A DNA stretch of 64,000 nt, from NCBI RefSeq assembly GCF_047549485.1, contig NZ_CP180191.1:1612001-1676000 (forward strand). Reading direction: 5' to 3'. This DNA is from Piscinibacterium candidicorallinum (GTDB lineage: Bacteria; Pseudomonadota; Gammaproteobacteria; Burkholderiales; Burkholderiaceae_C). Below the pieces are notes generated by a model. The model worked only from the letters and a program-made list of their open reading frames with translations, searched no databases and was not told where the DNA came from. The translations under genes and the position numbers were made by a program. Below, piece by piece: positions 15,801 to 24,988 of this stretch; position 1 is the stretch's first letter, and every line of letters begins with the position of its first letter.

Positions 15801-18662
15801 ATGCAAGCGTTCCAGCAGAACTCGTATCTGTTCGGCGGCAATGCGCCGTATGTCGAAGAGCTCTACGAGCAGTACCTCAACAATCCCGCCAGCGTTCCCG
15901 AGAACTGGCGCGAGTATTTCTCCCGCATGCAGCTCGTGCCTGCCGCCGATGGCAGCGCGTCCACTGCGGACCAAGCCCACGCCCCCGTCATCGAGTCCTT
16001 TGCGCAGCGCGCAAAGGCGAATGCCTTCCTGCCGCGTGCGGTCGGTGGCGCCGATGCTGCCGTGGCCCGCAAGCAGGTCCATGTCCAGTCGATCATCGCC
16101 GCCTACCGTTTCCTGGGCAGTCGCTGGGCAGATCTCGATCCGCTGCATCGCCAGGAGCGTCCGAACATCCCTGAGCTGGAACCTGGCTTCTACGACCTGA
16201 CCGAAACGGACATGGACCAGACCTTCTCTGCGTCCAATACCTACTTCGGCCAGGAAAACATGACGCTGCGCGAGATCGTGAAGTCTCTGCGCGAAACGTA
16301 CTGCGGCACTATCGGTGCCGAGTTCATGTACATCAGCGATCCGGCGCAGAAACGCTGGATGCAGCAGCGCCTTGAAAGCGTCCGCAGCAAGCCGCAGTTC
16401 GAGCCGGCCAAGCGCAAGGCCATTCTTGAGAACCTCACGGCCGCAGAAGGCCTTGAGCGCTATCTGCACACCAAGTATGTCGGCCAGAAGCGCTTCTCGC
16501 TCGAAGGCGGCGAAAGCTTCATCGCCTCCATGGACGAAGTGATCCAGCGTGCCGGCGAGAAGGGCGTGCAGGAGATCGTGATCGGCATGGCCCACCGCGG
16601 CCGCCTGAACGTGCTGGTCAACATCCTGGGCAAGATGCCCAAGGATCTGTTTGCAGAATTCGAAGGCAAGGTCGCCGATGACGGCCTGTCAGCCGGCGAC
16701 GTGAAGTACCACAAGGGGTTTTCGAGCGACGTGTCCACCCCAGGCGGCCCAGTGCACCTGAGCCTCGCCTTCAACCCCTCCCACCTCGAAATCGTGAATC
16801 CTGTGGTGGAGGGCAGCGTGCGCGCCCGCCAGGACCGCCGTGGCGACGAGCATGGCCGCCAGGTGCTGCCTGTGCTGGTGCACGGCGACGCCGCCTTCGC
16901 GGGCCAGGGCGTGGTCATGGAAACGCTCAACCTCGCGCAGACCCGCGGCTACGGCACGGGCGGCACGATCCATATCGTCATCAACAACCAGATCGGCTTC
17001 ACCACCAGCGACCCGCGCGACTCGCGCTCCACGCTGTACTGCTCCGACGTGGTCAAGATGATCGAAGCGCCGGTGCTGCATGTGAATGGCGACGACCCCG
17101 AGGCCGTCGTGTTCGCCACCCAGCTCGCTGTGGACTTCCGCAGCGAGTTCGGCAAGGACGTGGTGATCGACATCATCTGCTACCGCAAGCTGGGCCACAA
17201 CGAGCAGGACACCCCCAGCCTGACCCAGCCGCTGATGTACAAGAAGATCGCCGAGCACCCGGGCACCCGCAAGCTGTATGCGGACAAGCTGGAAACGCAG
17301 AAAGTGCTCGACGTCGGTGGTGGCGATGCGCTCGTCAAGCAGTACCGCGCCGCGATGGACGAAGGTCGCCACACCGAGGAAATCGTTCTCACCAATTTCA
17401 AGAGCAAGTACGCGGTCGACTGGACGCCCTTCCTGAATCGCAAGTGGACGGACTCCGCGGATACCGCCGTACCCATCACCGAGCTCAAGCGCCTGGCCGA
17501 GCGCATTACCACGACGCCTGAAGGCTTCAAGGTGCACTCGATCGTCGAGAAGGTGCTGGCCGATCGCCGCGCCATGGGCAAAGGCGAGATGAATCTGGAC
17601 TGGGGCATGGGCGAACACCTCGCCTTCGCTTCGCTGGTGGCCAGTGGCTACCCCGTTCGCATCACTGGCCAGGACTGCGGCCGCGGCACCTTCACGCACC
17701 GCCACGCCGTGCTGCATGACCAGAAGCGCGAGAAGTGGGACTCCGGCACCTACATCCCCCTGCAGAATGTGGCGGAAGGTCAGGCGCCGTTCACCGTGAT
17801 CGACTCCGTGCTGTCGGAGGAAGCCGTGCTCGGCTTCGAATACGGCTACTCCACAGCCGAGCCGAATGCGCTCGTGATCTGGGAGGCGCAGTTCGGTGAC
17901 TTCGTCAACGGCGCGCAGGTCGTGATCGACCAGTTCATCAGCTCCGGTGAAGTGAAGTGGGGCCGCGCGAGCGGGCTGACACTCATGCTGCCTCATGGCT
18001 ACGAAGGGCAGGGCCCCGAGCACTCCTCGGCCCGCCCCGAGCGCTTCCTGCAACTCTGTGCCGAGAACAACATGCAGGTGGTACAGCCCACCACGGCCGC
18101 GCAGATCTTCCATCTGCTGCGCCGCCAGATGATCCGTCTGTTCCGCAAGCCCTTGGTCATCATGACGCCCAAGAGCCTGCTGCGCAACAAGGACGCCGGC
18201 AGCCCGCTGTCCGAGCTGGCCCGCGGTCACTTCCAGACTGTGATCGGCGAGCAGGATGCGACCATCAAGGCCGAGAAGGTCAAGCGCGTGCTGGCCTGCT
18301 CCGGCAAGGTCTACTACGACCTCGTCAACACCCGCAAGGAGCGGGGCGTAGACGATGTCGCCATCATCCGCGTGGAACAGCTCTATCCCTTCCCGCACAA
18401 GGCCTTCGGCGAAGCACTCGCCAAGTTCCCCAAGGCGACCGAGGTCGTATGGGTGCAGGACGAGCCGCAGAACCAGGGCTACTGGTTCTTCGTGCAGCAT
18501 CACCTGCTGGAGAACATGTCTGAAGGGCAGAAGCTGGGCTACGCCGGCCGTGCTGCGTCTGCATCACCGGCCGTGGGCTACTACAGCAAGCACAACGAGC
18601 AGCAGAAGGCGCTTCTGGATCAGGCCTTCGGCAAGCTCAAGGGCTTCGTCCAGACCAAGTAA
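15798..18662 (+). CDS. sucA: 2-oxoglutarate dehydrogenase E1 component
   Basis: Thiamin-diphosphate-dependent decarboxylase of the 2-oxoglutarate dehydrogenase complex, called odhA in related species. The 954-aa length is normal. It begins with the short E1o-specific helix that binds E2 (NSYLFGGNAPYVEELYEQYL). Thiamin/Mg binding is seen around GMAHRGRLNVL, the E1 core His region at LAFNPSHLEIVNPVVEG, and the C-terminal transketolase-like half at EAVLGFEYGYS and LPHGYEGQGPEHSSAR. Translation starts at ATG 15798 or 15801 behind AGAGGTGA, which lies in the structured leader. Confidence 0.96.
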   Translation: MMQAFQQNSYLFGGNAPYVEELYEQYLNNPASVPENWREYFSRMQLVPAADGSASTADQAHAPVIESFAQRAKANAFLPRAVGGADAAVARKQVHVQSIIAAYRFLGSRWADLDPLHRQERPNIPELEPGFYDLTETDMDQTFSASNTYFGQENMTLREIVKSLRETYCGTIGAEFMYISDPAQKRWMQQRLESVRSKPQFEPAKRKAILENLTAAEGLERYLHTKYVGQKRFSLEGGESFIASMDEVIQRAGEKGVQEIVIGMAHRGRLNVLVNILGKMPKDLFAEFEGKVADDGLSAGDVKYHKGFSSDVSTPGGPVHLSLAFNPSHLEIVNPVVEGSVRARQDRRGDEHGRQVLPVLVHGDAAFAGQGVVMETLNLAQTRGYGTGGTIHIVINNQIGFTTSDPRDSRSTLYCSDVVKMIEAPVLHVNGDDPEAVVFATQLAVDFRSEFGKDVVIDIICYRKLGHNEQDTPSLTQPLMYKKIAEHPGTRKLYADKLETQKVLDVGGGDALVKQYRAAMDEGRHTEEIVLTNFKSKYAVDWTPFLNRKWTDSADTAVPITELKRLAERITTTPEGFKVHSIVEKVLADRRAMGKGEMNLDWGMGEHLAFASLVASGYPVRITGQDCGRGTFTHRHAVLHDQKREKWDSGTYIPLQNVAEGQAPFTVIDSVLSEEAVLGFEYGYSTAEPNALVIWEAQFGDFVNGAQVVIDQFISSGEVKWGRASGLTLMLPHGYEGQGPEHSSARPERFLQLCAENNMQVVQPTTAAQIFHLLRRQMIRLFRKPLVIMTPKSLLRNKDAGSPLSELARGHFQTVIGEQDATIKAEKVKRVLACSGKVYYDLVNTRKERGVDDVAIIRVEQLYPFPHKAFGEALAKFPKATEVVWVQDEPQNQGYWFFVQHHLLENMSEGQKLGYAGRAASASPAVGYYSKHNEQQKALLDQAFGKLKGFVQTK

Positions 18663-18685
18663 GCAACACGCGAGGAGCGTGTTGC
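18663..18685 (+). other. Hairpin in the odhA-odhB spacer
   Basis: A perfect 9-bp stem (GCAACACGC / GCGTGTTGC) with a GAGGA loop begins right after the odhA stop codon. There is no T-tract, so it is more likely an mRNA processing or stability element than a terminator. Confidence 0.5.
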
Positions 18686-18767
18686 CGCCAGCATGCCCAG
18701 TGCGCCGCATCGGGCAGGCCGCAATCGACGCTCCGAAATGAACTGAAAAAATCGGAGTCACTTTCAA

Positions 18768-20042
18768 ATGGCAATCGTAGAAGTCAAGGTTCCCCAACTG
18801 TCAGAATCCGTGGCCGAAGCCACGATGCTCGCCTGGAAGAAAAAGGTCGGCGAATCCGTAGCACAGGACGAGATCCTGATCGAGATCGAGACCGACAAGG
18901 TCGTGCTGGAAGTGCCCGCACCGGGCGCTGGCGTGCTCACCGAGATCGTCAAGGGTGACGGTGCCACCGTCACGTCCGACGAACTGATCGCCCGTATCGA
19001 CACCGCCGCCAAGGCCGGTGCCGTGGCTGCCCCCGCCGCTGCCCCGGCAGCCGCAGCCGCCGCGCCCGCTGCTGCGCCTGTCGCAGCACCCGCTGCCGCC
19101 GCAACCGGTGGCGTGGCCATGCCCTCGGCCGCCAAGATCATGGCTGACACAGGCGTGAACCCCGCCACGGTGGCTGGCACCGGCAAGGATGGTCGCATCA
19201 CCAAGGGTGACGCGCTTGCTGCAGCAGCAGCCCCCAAGGTGGCGCCGCCCACCGCCGCCCAGGCCGTGCCCGTGGCCGTGACGACCGGTGCCGTGTTGCA
19301 GCCGGTGGCTGCGCCCATCAACGTGGCCGCGATTACCGAAGGCCGCCCCGAGCAGCGCGTGCCCATGAGCCGCCTGCGCGCCCGCGTGGCCGAGCGTCTG
19401 CTGCAGTCGCAGGCCACCAACGCCATCCTGACCACGTTCAACGAAGTGAACATGGCCCCGGTGATGGAGATGCGCAAGAAGTACCAGGAGAAGTTCGAGA
19501 AGGAGCACGGCGTGAAGCTGGGCTTCATGAGCTTCTTCGTGAAGGCGGCCGTCGCAGCGCTCAAGCGCTATCCGGTACTCAACGCCAGCGTGGACGGCAA
19601 TGACATCGTCTACCACGGCTACTTCGACATCGGTATCGCCGTGGGTAGCCCGCGCGGTCTGGTGGTGCCCATCCTGCGCAATGCGGACCAGATGAGCCTG
19701 GCCGACATCGAGAAGAAGATCGCCGAGTACGGCGCCAAGGCCAAGGACGGCAAGCTCAGCCTCGAAGAACTGACCGGCGGCACCTTCTCCATCTCGAATG
19801 GCGGCGTGTTCGGCTCCATGCTTTCCACGCCGATCATCAACCCGCCGCAAAGCGCCATCCTCGGTGTGCACGCCACCAAGGATCGCGCCGTGGTGGAGAA
19901 CGGCCAGATCGTGATCCGTCCGATCAACTACCTCGCCATGAGCTACGACCACCGCATCATCGACGGCCGCGAAGCCGTGCTCGGTCTGGTGGCCATGAAG
20001 GAAGCGCTGGAAGACCCGGCCCGCCTGCTGCTCGACGTCTGA
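18768..20042 (+). CDS. sucB: Dihydrolipoyl succinyltransferase (E2)
   Basis: Core of the 2-oxoglutarate dehydrogenase complex, also called odhB. The 424-aa protein has one N-terminal lipoyl domain with the modified Lys in EIETDKVVLE (near residue 44). An Ala/Pro-rich swinging linker (about 80-120), a peripheral-subunit-binding domain (PSAAKIMADTGVNPATVAGTGKDGR) and a second linker follow, then the catalytic domain. Active-site His and Asp are in MSYDHRIIDGREAV near the C-terminus. One lipoyl domain is typical for E2o. Confidence 0.96.
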   Translation: MAIVEVKVPQLSESVAEATMLAWKKKVGESVAQDEILIEIETDKVVLEVPAPGAGVLTEIVKGDGATVTSDELIARIDTAAKAGAVAAPAAAPAAAAAAPAAAPVAAPAAAATGGVAMPSAAKIMADTGVNPATVAGTGKDGRITKGDALAAAAAPKVAPPTAAQAVPVAVTTGAVLQPVAAPINVAAITEGRPEQRVPMSRLRARVAERLLQSQATNAILTTFNEVNMAPVMEMRKKYQEKFEKEHGVKLGFMSFFVKAAVAALKRYPVLNASVDGNDIVYHGYFDIGIAVGSPRGLVVPILRNADQMSLADIEKKIAEYGAKAKDGKLSLEELTGGTFSISNGGVFGSMLSTPIINPPQSAILGVHATKDRAVVENGQIVIRPINYLAMSYDHRIIDGREAVLGLVAMKEALEDPARLLLDV

Positions 20043-20049
20043 TGACCCC

Positions 20050-20135
20050 GGGGCTGTCTGGCAGCCCCACGGCCGTGCGGAGCCTGCGCGCTCCGCACGT
20101 GCCAGCCCGCATGACGCCGCCCTGTGCCGGCGTCA
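20050..20135 (+). other. Three consecutive hairpins in the odhB-lpd spacer
   Basis: Three separate perfect inverted repeats fill the 109-nt gap: GGGGCTG / CAGCCCC (20050-20068), GTGCGGAGC / GCTCCGCAC (20075-20098) and TGACGCCG / CGGCGTCA (20112-20135). None has a T-tract. They may protect the upstream mRNA or adjust lpd levels. Confidence 0.6.
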
Positions 20136-20151
20136 GCGCATGGAGAACCTC

Positions 20152-21573
20152 ATGAAGAATTTTGATGTGATCGTGATCGGCGGTGGCCCCGGTGGCTACA
20201 TCGCCGCGATCCGCGCCGCCCAGCTGGGCTTCAACACCGCCTGCATCGATGCCTGGAAGAACGCCAAGGGCGCTCCGGCACCGGGCGGCACCTGCACCAA
20301 CGTGGGCTGCATTCCGTCCAAGGCGCTGCTGCAGTCGTCCGAGCACTTCGAGCATGCTGCCCACGGCTTTGCCGAGCACGGCGTGGAGGTCAGCGGCCTG
20401 AAGCTGAACCTGGCGCAGATGCTCAAGCGCAAGGACGAGGTCGTCGGCCAGAACAATGCCGGCATCCTGTTCCTGTTCAAGAAGAACAAGGTCAGCTTCT
20501 TCAACGGCCTGGGCTCGTTTGTGGCCGCCAAGGACGGCGGCTACGAGATCAAGGTCGAAGGCACGGAAGAGACGCTTTTTGCCAAGTACGTCGTTGTGGC
20601 CACGGGCAGCAACGCCCGCGCACTGCCCGGTGTGCCCTTCGATGAAGACCGTGTCCTGTCGAATGACGGCGCGCTGCGCATTCCTGATGTGCCCAAGAAG
20701 CTGGGCGTGATCGGCGCTGGCGTGATCGGCCTGGAAATGGGCAGTGTGTGGCGCCGCCTGGGCGCTGAAGTCACCGTACTCGAAGGCCTGCCGAACTTCC
20801 TGGGCGCCGTTGACGAGACCATCGCCAAGGAAGCGCACAAGCTCTTCACCAAGCAGGGGCTGAAGATCAGCCTGGGCGTGAAGGTGGGCGAGATCAAGAC
20901 CACCAAGAAGGGCGTCACCGTCAACTACACCGACAACGCTGGCGCTGCGCAGGTGCTCGAGTGCGACCGCCTGATCGTCTCGATCGGCCGCACACCCAAC
21001 ACCCACGGCCTGAACACCGAAGCCGTCGGCCTGAAGCTCGATGAGCGCGGCTTCATTGCCGTGGATGATGAATGCCGCACCAACCTGCCTGGCGTCTGGG
21101 CCGTGGGTGACGTGGTGCGCGGCCCCATGCTCGCGCACAAGGCCGAGGAAGAGGGCGTGGCCGTGGCCGAGCGCATTGCCGGCCAGCACGGGCACGTCAA
21201 CTTCAACACCATTCCCTGGGTCATCTACACCAGCCCCGAGATCGCCTGGGTCGGCAAGACCGAGCAGCAGCTCAAGGCCGAAGGCGTGGCCTACAAGGCC
21301 GGTAGCTTCCCCTTCATGGCCAACGGCCGCGCCCGTGCGCTGGGCGACACCACCGGCATGGTCAAGATGCTGGCAGATGCCAAGACCGACGAGATCCTGG
21401 GTGTGCACATCATCGGCCCCGTGGCCTCCGAGCTCATCAGCGAATGCGTGATGGCCATGGAGTTCAAGGCGGCGTCTGAAGACATCGCCCGCATCTGCCA
21501 CGCGCACCCGACGCTCTCGGAAGCGGTGAAGGAAGCGGCGCTGGCCGTGGACAAGCGCACGCTGAACTTCTGA
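20152..21573 (+). CDS. lpdA: Dihydrolipoyl dehydrogenase (E3)
   Basis: Flavoprotein that reoxidises dihydrolipoyl groups of the 2-oxoglutarate dehydrogenase complex. The 473-aa protein has an FAD Rossmann motif (GGGPGGYIAA), the redox-active disulfide in GGTCTNVGCIPSKALL near residue 50, and the NAD-binding GAGVIGLEMGSVW. The dimer-interface catalytic His-Glu segment HAHPTLSEA is near the C-terminus. The ATG at 20152 is chosen because GGAG lies 6 nt upstream; an in-frame ATG at 20140 lacks a good ribosome site. Confidence 0.96.
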   Translation: MKNFDVIVIGGGPGGYIAAIRAAQLGFNTACIDAWKNAKGAPAPGGTCTNVGCIPSKALLQSSEHFEHAAHGFAEHGVEVSGLKLNLAQMLKRKDEVVGQNNAGILFLFKKNKVSFFNGLGSFVAAKDGGYEIKVEGTEETLFAKYVVVATGSNARALPGVPFDEDRVLSNDGALRIPDVPKKLGVIGAGVIGLEMGSVWRRLGAEVTVLEGLPNFLGAVDETIAKEAHKLFTKQGLKISLGVKVGEIKTTKKGVTVNYTDNAGAAQVLECDRLIVSIGRTPNTHGLNTEAVGLKLDERGFIAVDDECRTNLPGVWAVGDVVRGPMLAHKAEEEGVAVAERIAGQHGHVNFNTIPWVIYTSPEIAWVGKTEQQLKAEGVAYKAGSFPFMANGRARALGDTTGMVKMLADAKTDEILGVHIIGPVASELISECVMAMEFKAASEDIARICHAHPTLSEAVKEAALAVDKRTLNF

Positions 21574-21770
21574 GGCGCGTCACCCGCGGCGCCGGCGGTG
21601 GACTCATGATCCTGCCCACCGCTGTGCGCGTTCGGGATATTGCATCTTCGCAGGCGCCGGGCGCTGTTCCGGCGCGGCGCTTGAGCGGGCTGGGCTGCAC
21701 AGACTGGCCGCCCGTTCAAGTAGCCAGTGCGTGTGGTGCGCTTGCGCCAGCCTGCATCTGACTCACGTCC

Positions 21771-22862
21771 ATGCCTGTCCAGTCCGCTTACGAGAACCTG
21801 CTGCAACAGCGCGGCTACACCGCAGACCCTGCGCAGCTCGCTGCTGTCGAGCGCCTGCAGCGCCTGCACGACGAGTTCGTCGAATACAAGCGGCGCCGCG
21901 CCAGCAAGCTCATGCGCATGATCAGCCCGCCGCCGCTGCCGCAGGGTGTGTGGCTCTGGGGTGGCGTGGGGCGCGGCAAGAGCTTCCTGATGGACTGCTT
22001 CTATGACACCGTGCCGGTGATCCGCAAGACGCGGATCCACTTTCACGAATTCATGCGCGGTATCCATGCGGAGCTGGACCACCTGCGCGGTACGGAAGAC
22101 CCGTTGGGCGAGGTGGCCAAGCGCACCGCGCGCAAGTACCGCCTGATCTGCTTTGACGAGTTCCACGTCTCGGACGTGGCCACCGCCATGATCCTGGAGC
22201 GCCTGCTGCGGCCCCTGTTCGAATACGGCGTGGTCTTTGTCATGACCAGCAATTTCGAGCCGGATGGCCTCTACCCGGACGGCCTGCACCGCGACCGCAT
22301 CCTCGGCGCCATCGAGCTGCTCAAGCAGAACCTCGACGTGATGAACGTCGACGCCGGCATCGACTACCGCAAGCGCTCGCTGGAGCAGGCCGAGGTCTAC
22401 CTCGTGCCCGGAGGCGAGGCTTCGCAGGCCAAGCTGACCAGCGTCTTCAACGCCGTGGCCGAACGCAATGACGAGAACCCCGTGTTGCGCATTGAGCACC
22501 GCGAGATCCGCGCCCGGCGCCGGGCGGGTGGGGCGGTGTGGTTTGATTTTCAAACTCTGTGCGGCGGCCCCCGCTCACAGAACGACTACCTCGAGCTCGC
22601 CCGCCAGTTCCACACTGTCATCCTCTCCGACGTGCCCGAGATGGGCGTGAACATGGCCAGCGAGGCGCGGCGCTTCACCTGGCTTGTCGACGTGCTGTAC
22701 GACCACAAGGTCAAGCTCTTCATCTCCGCCGCCGTGCCGCCCGAGGCGCTCTACACCCAGGGCCAGTTTGCGAACGAGTTCCACCGCACGGTATCGCGCC
22801 TGATAGAGATGCAGAGCCGCGAGTATCTGGATGCCGAGCGTCGGCGGGCGGTGGAGCTCTAG
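21771..22862 (+). CDS. zapE: ZapE/AFG1-family ATPase
   Basis: A 363-aa P-loop ATPase of the AFG1-like family; E. coli ZapE associates with the Z-ring during division. Walker A is GGVGRGKSF near residue 65 and Walker B is ICFDEFHV. VMTSNFEPDGLY follows as the sensor region and HEFMRGIHAELD precedes as a family signature. It lies downstream of the odh operon, where it is usually found in Burkholderiales, after a 197-nt gap without clear signals. Confidence 0.92.
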   Translation: MPVQSAYENLLQQRGYTADPAQLAAVERLQRLHDEFVEYKRRRASKLMRMISPPPLPQGVWLWGGVGRGKSFLMDCFYDTVPVIRKTRIHFHEFMRGIHAELDHLRGTEDPLGEVAKRTARKYRLICFDEFHVSDVATAMILERLLRPLFEYGVVFVMTSNFEPDGLYPDGLHRDRILGAIELLKQNLDVMNVDAGIDYRKRSLEQAEVYLVPGGEASQAKLTSVFNAVAERNDENPVLRIEHREIRARRRAGGAVWFDFQTLCGGPRSQNDYLELARQFHTVILSDVPEMGVNMASEARRFTWLVDVLYDHKVKLFISAAVPPEALYTQGQFANEFHRTVSRLIEMQSREYLDAERRRAVEL

Positions 22863-23260
22863 TTCGCGGGGCTCGGGCGCCGGAGGAGCGCGGTGCGAGC
22901 GCCGCGAGCACCCCCGTGGCGTTGCTCCGAACGCAATAAATCGACTGTTCGGCGGGCTGAATCCCACTCAATCACGTGCGAAACTGGCTGAATTTGGCCG
23001 ATACTGAAAGAAATTTTCTGCTTCTAGCGAGGAAAATGGCCAGAGATCCGCACATCACAAGCGGAGAGCGACATTTCGACCGATTGAACTTCTTATGGCC
23101 GAAAATGACTTTAATGAGGTTGACTGCTGGCTGGCTGGCTGGGGCAGCAGCCCGTCGAGGTCGATGCACCCAGTGCTTGCTCACGGCAAGCTATCCACGC
23201 GCCGCATTAACCTGATAGTTCACGTGAAATATGCGAGATAAGTTATTGATTTAAAATAAC
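22863..23260. other. Gene-free AT-richer stretch with decayed repeat copies
   Basis: About 400 bp between convergent zapE and alaX with no credible gene. It is less GC-rich than its surroundings and contains one recognisable decayed copy of the palindromic repeat (23021-23069). Two weaker look-alikes flank it (about 22975-23012 and 23078-23112), with a CTGG tandem run near 23127-23142 and an AT-only hairpin at its right end. It may be an accumulation site for such elements. Confidence 0.55.
23021..23069 (-). repeat. Palindromic intergenic repeat, decayed copy
   Basis: On the minus strand it reads CTCTCCGCTTGTGATG, then TGCGGATCTCTGGCCATTTT. This matches the element's lead and left arm well; the right arm is degraded. 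Confidence 0.55.
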
Positions 23261-23266
23261 TTAAAT
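23242..23266 (-). terminator. AT-rich hairpin at the 3' end of alaX
   Basis: AAGTTATT / AATAACTT form a perfect 8-bp stem around GATTTAA. An alternative overlapping stem is GATTTAA / TTAAATC. The sequence abuts the alaX stop codon. It is unusual in a GC-rich genome; a terminator role is possible but the stem is weak. Confidence 0.35.
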
Positions 23267-23968
23267 CAGAGCAATCTCTACCCGCTTGTTGTGCTTGCCC
23301 TCGCTCTTGATCCGCAGCACGCGAATGCCGCCGATCTCACGAATGTCCTTCACATGGGTACCGCCGCAGGGCTGCAGATCGATGCCCGGGATGTTCAGCA
23401 GTCGCACCCGGCCCGCCCCGCGCGGCGGCTTCACGCTCATGGTCTTCACCAGCTCCGGCCGCGCGTCCAGCTCCTCGTCCGTGATCCAGATGGTCTCCGT
23501 GGTGCAGCCCGCTGCAATCAGCCGGTTGGTCTCCGCCTCGATCTTGGCCGCATCCAGCAGGCTCATGTCGATGTCGAAGTCCAGCCGGCTCTTGTCCGCG
23601 CCAATGTTCCCGCCCGTCACCGGCGCCTGCACCGCCTGCCACATCACGTGCAGGGCAGTGTGCATGCGCATGTGCAGGTAGCGCCGCGCCCAGTCCAGCG
23701 TTGCCGTCACCTCGTCGCCCACCGCGAGGGCGGGGGATTCGCGCGCCGGCACATGCACCACCGCATCCAGCCCCTCGCCCTTGCGCGTGTCCACAATCGG
23801 CACCACCCGGCCGTCGGCCGTGGAGAGCGTCCCCGTATCGCCTGGCTGCCCGCCGCCCATCGGGTAGAACACCGTCCGGTCCAGCTCAATGCCCTTTTCG
23901 GTCACTGCAAAGACCCGTGCGGTGCAGGATTGCAGATAAGCGTCGTCGCGAAAGAGCAGCGTGGTCAT
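23261..23968 (-). CDS. alaX: Alanyl-tRNA editing protein AlaX
   Basis: A free-standing trans-editing domain that hydrolyses Ser-tRNA(Ala) or Gly-tRNA(Ala). The 235-aa protein has an N-terminal beta-barrel segment related to the AlaRS linker (RTVFYPMGGGQPGDTG) and the zinc site made of HTALH (near residue 102) plus CGGTHV near the C-terminus. Length fits the AlaX-II type. It stands alone on the minus strand, convergent with zapE. Confidence 0.92.
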   Translation of the reverse strand: MTTLLFRDDAYLQSCTARVFAVTEKGIELDRTVFYPMGGGQPGDTGTLSTADGRVVPIVDTRKGEGLDAVVHVPARESPALAVGDEVTATLDWARRYLHMRMHTALHVMWQAVQAPVTGGNIGADKSRLDFDIDMSLLDAAKIEAETNRLIAAGCTTETIWITDEELDARPELVKTMSVKPPRGAGRVRLLNIPGIDLQPCGGTHVKDIREIGGIRVLRIKSEGKHNKRVEIALI

Positions 23969-24021
23969 GGGTCGGCTTGGGGTACGGTTTGAGAGCGAAA
24001 GGCTAGCAAGACGCGCTGCTG

Positions 24022-24071
24022 GTGAGGCTCTTCAATGCAAACGGGCCGGAGAGGGGCTTGGGGCAAGCGGG
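24022..24071 (-). repeat. Palindromic intergenic repeat, decayed copy
   Basis: On the minus strand it has CCGCTTGCCCCAAG, then CCTCTCCGGCCCGTTTG and TGAAGAGCCTCA. It lies between the TM2 gene and alaX. Arms are partly mutated compared with copies 1 and 2. Confidence 0.6.
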
Positions 24072-24131
24072 AGGGGTTTGTCCAAGTTTCTGCGCTCGTC
24101 GAACGCGCTAGCGGTGCGGCGCATGCGCGGG

Positions 24132-24569
24132 CTAGCCGAGACTCAACCCCTGCGCCTCAAAGTAAGTCTGAAACATCAGGACCAGCGTGATCATCAGCAG
24201 GGTGGTGCCTATCATCAGGCCGGCAATGGCCACCAGCACAGGCGGCCAGCGGTTGTCGGATTGGCGGGTGCTGTTCGGGTTGAAGCGAGCGTCCCACTTT
24301 TCGTCGGGCGTGAGCGCCAGAAAGATGGCTTCGGCCATGGCGATCAGGATCGGCAGCATGCCCACGAAGAAGGTAGGGTGCTGGTACCAGTTGCGAAACT
24401 GCAGTGCCATCACAAACAGCGGAATGCACAGCGGGTAAAGCCACCACAGGCGCAGGCCCAGGTAGAGCCGGTGGGCGCCGAGCGCGCCGGCAAACAGCGC
24501 GAGGGCGGCGGCGACGGGCTTGGACTTGAACTGCTGGGTGGTGACAGGCGGGTGGGCGGGCTGGGTCAT
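24132..24569 (-). CDS. TM2-domain membrane protein
   Basis: A 145-residue integral membrane protein. It begins MTQPAHPPVTTQQFKSK and carries a TM2 domain (KPVAAALALFAGALGAHRLYLG with the typical G-x-H-x-x-Y-L-G turn) at about residues 16-60. Two further hydrophobic segments follow. TM2 proteins are widespread and mostly uncharacterised. The ATG at 24569 is preferred to the longer open frame because the TM2 signature begins soon after it. Confidence 0.82.
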   Translation of the reverse strand: MTQPAHPPVTTQQFKSKPVAAALALFAGALGAHRLYLGLRLWWLYPLCIPLFVMALQFRNWYQHPTFFVGMLPILIAMAEAIFLALTPDEKWDARFNPNSTRQSDNRWPPVLVAIAGLMIGTTLLMITLVLMFQTYFEAQGLSLG

Positions 24570-24988
24570 TCGGCAGTCTTGACGATGGGCGACGAGGAGG
24601 CGAGGTGATGCAGTGCAAGCAATTGGTGCGCGCGCTGGCTGCGGGGCGGTCGTTGCAGGCGCCTGGATGCAAGGGCCCCGGCTTCGCCCCACAGAATCAG
24701 AGGCGCGCCACGAGGGTGCCCGGGCTCGGTGCATTGCAGCATTCGCACTGCGCGGGCTAGAATAGAGAGTTTTCCGGAATCTCGCAGGCAAGTGTCGGCC
24801 CGCGCCCGGAACGAATGTGCGTAATGCGGGCCGTTGCGCAGCGGGTTGTGGACCGAATAGTTCGCGCCGGCTGCAGGTGGCCCCCGAGCCTGACCGCGGC
24901 CCATCTAACCGCGTCGGGTGCTCCGCGCAGAGTTCGTGCCCCGAGCACACACAACACCGTCTGCTGACTTTTCAAGGATTGAAATCAC
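24570..24988. other. Gene-free region with the rpsP promoter and long leader
   Basis: About 420 bp between the divergent TM2 gene and rpsP. Besides the promoter at 24734-24763 it holds a leader of about 220 nt before rpsP that is GC-rich and could fold. I see no known riboswitch or ribosomal-protein leader in it. Confidence 0.5.
24734..24763 (+). promoter_or_regulatory. Predicted promoter of the rpsP operon
   Basis: TTGCAG (24734-24739), an 18-nt spacer and TAGAAT (24758-24763), followed by an AT-rich start region. It is the best promoter match upstream of rpsP. Confidence 0.55.

Noticed and set aside
23127..23142. CTGG tandem repeat as a phase-variation tract
   Set aside because: Only about four units and not inside or just upstream of a credible gene.
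22972..23184. Possible 70-aa gene on the minus strand in the zapE-alaX spacer
   Set aside because: It coincides with decayed repeat sequence, has no ribosome site, and its peptide resembles the frame-translation of other repeat copies.
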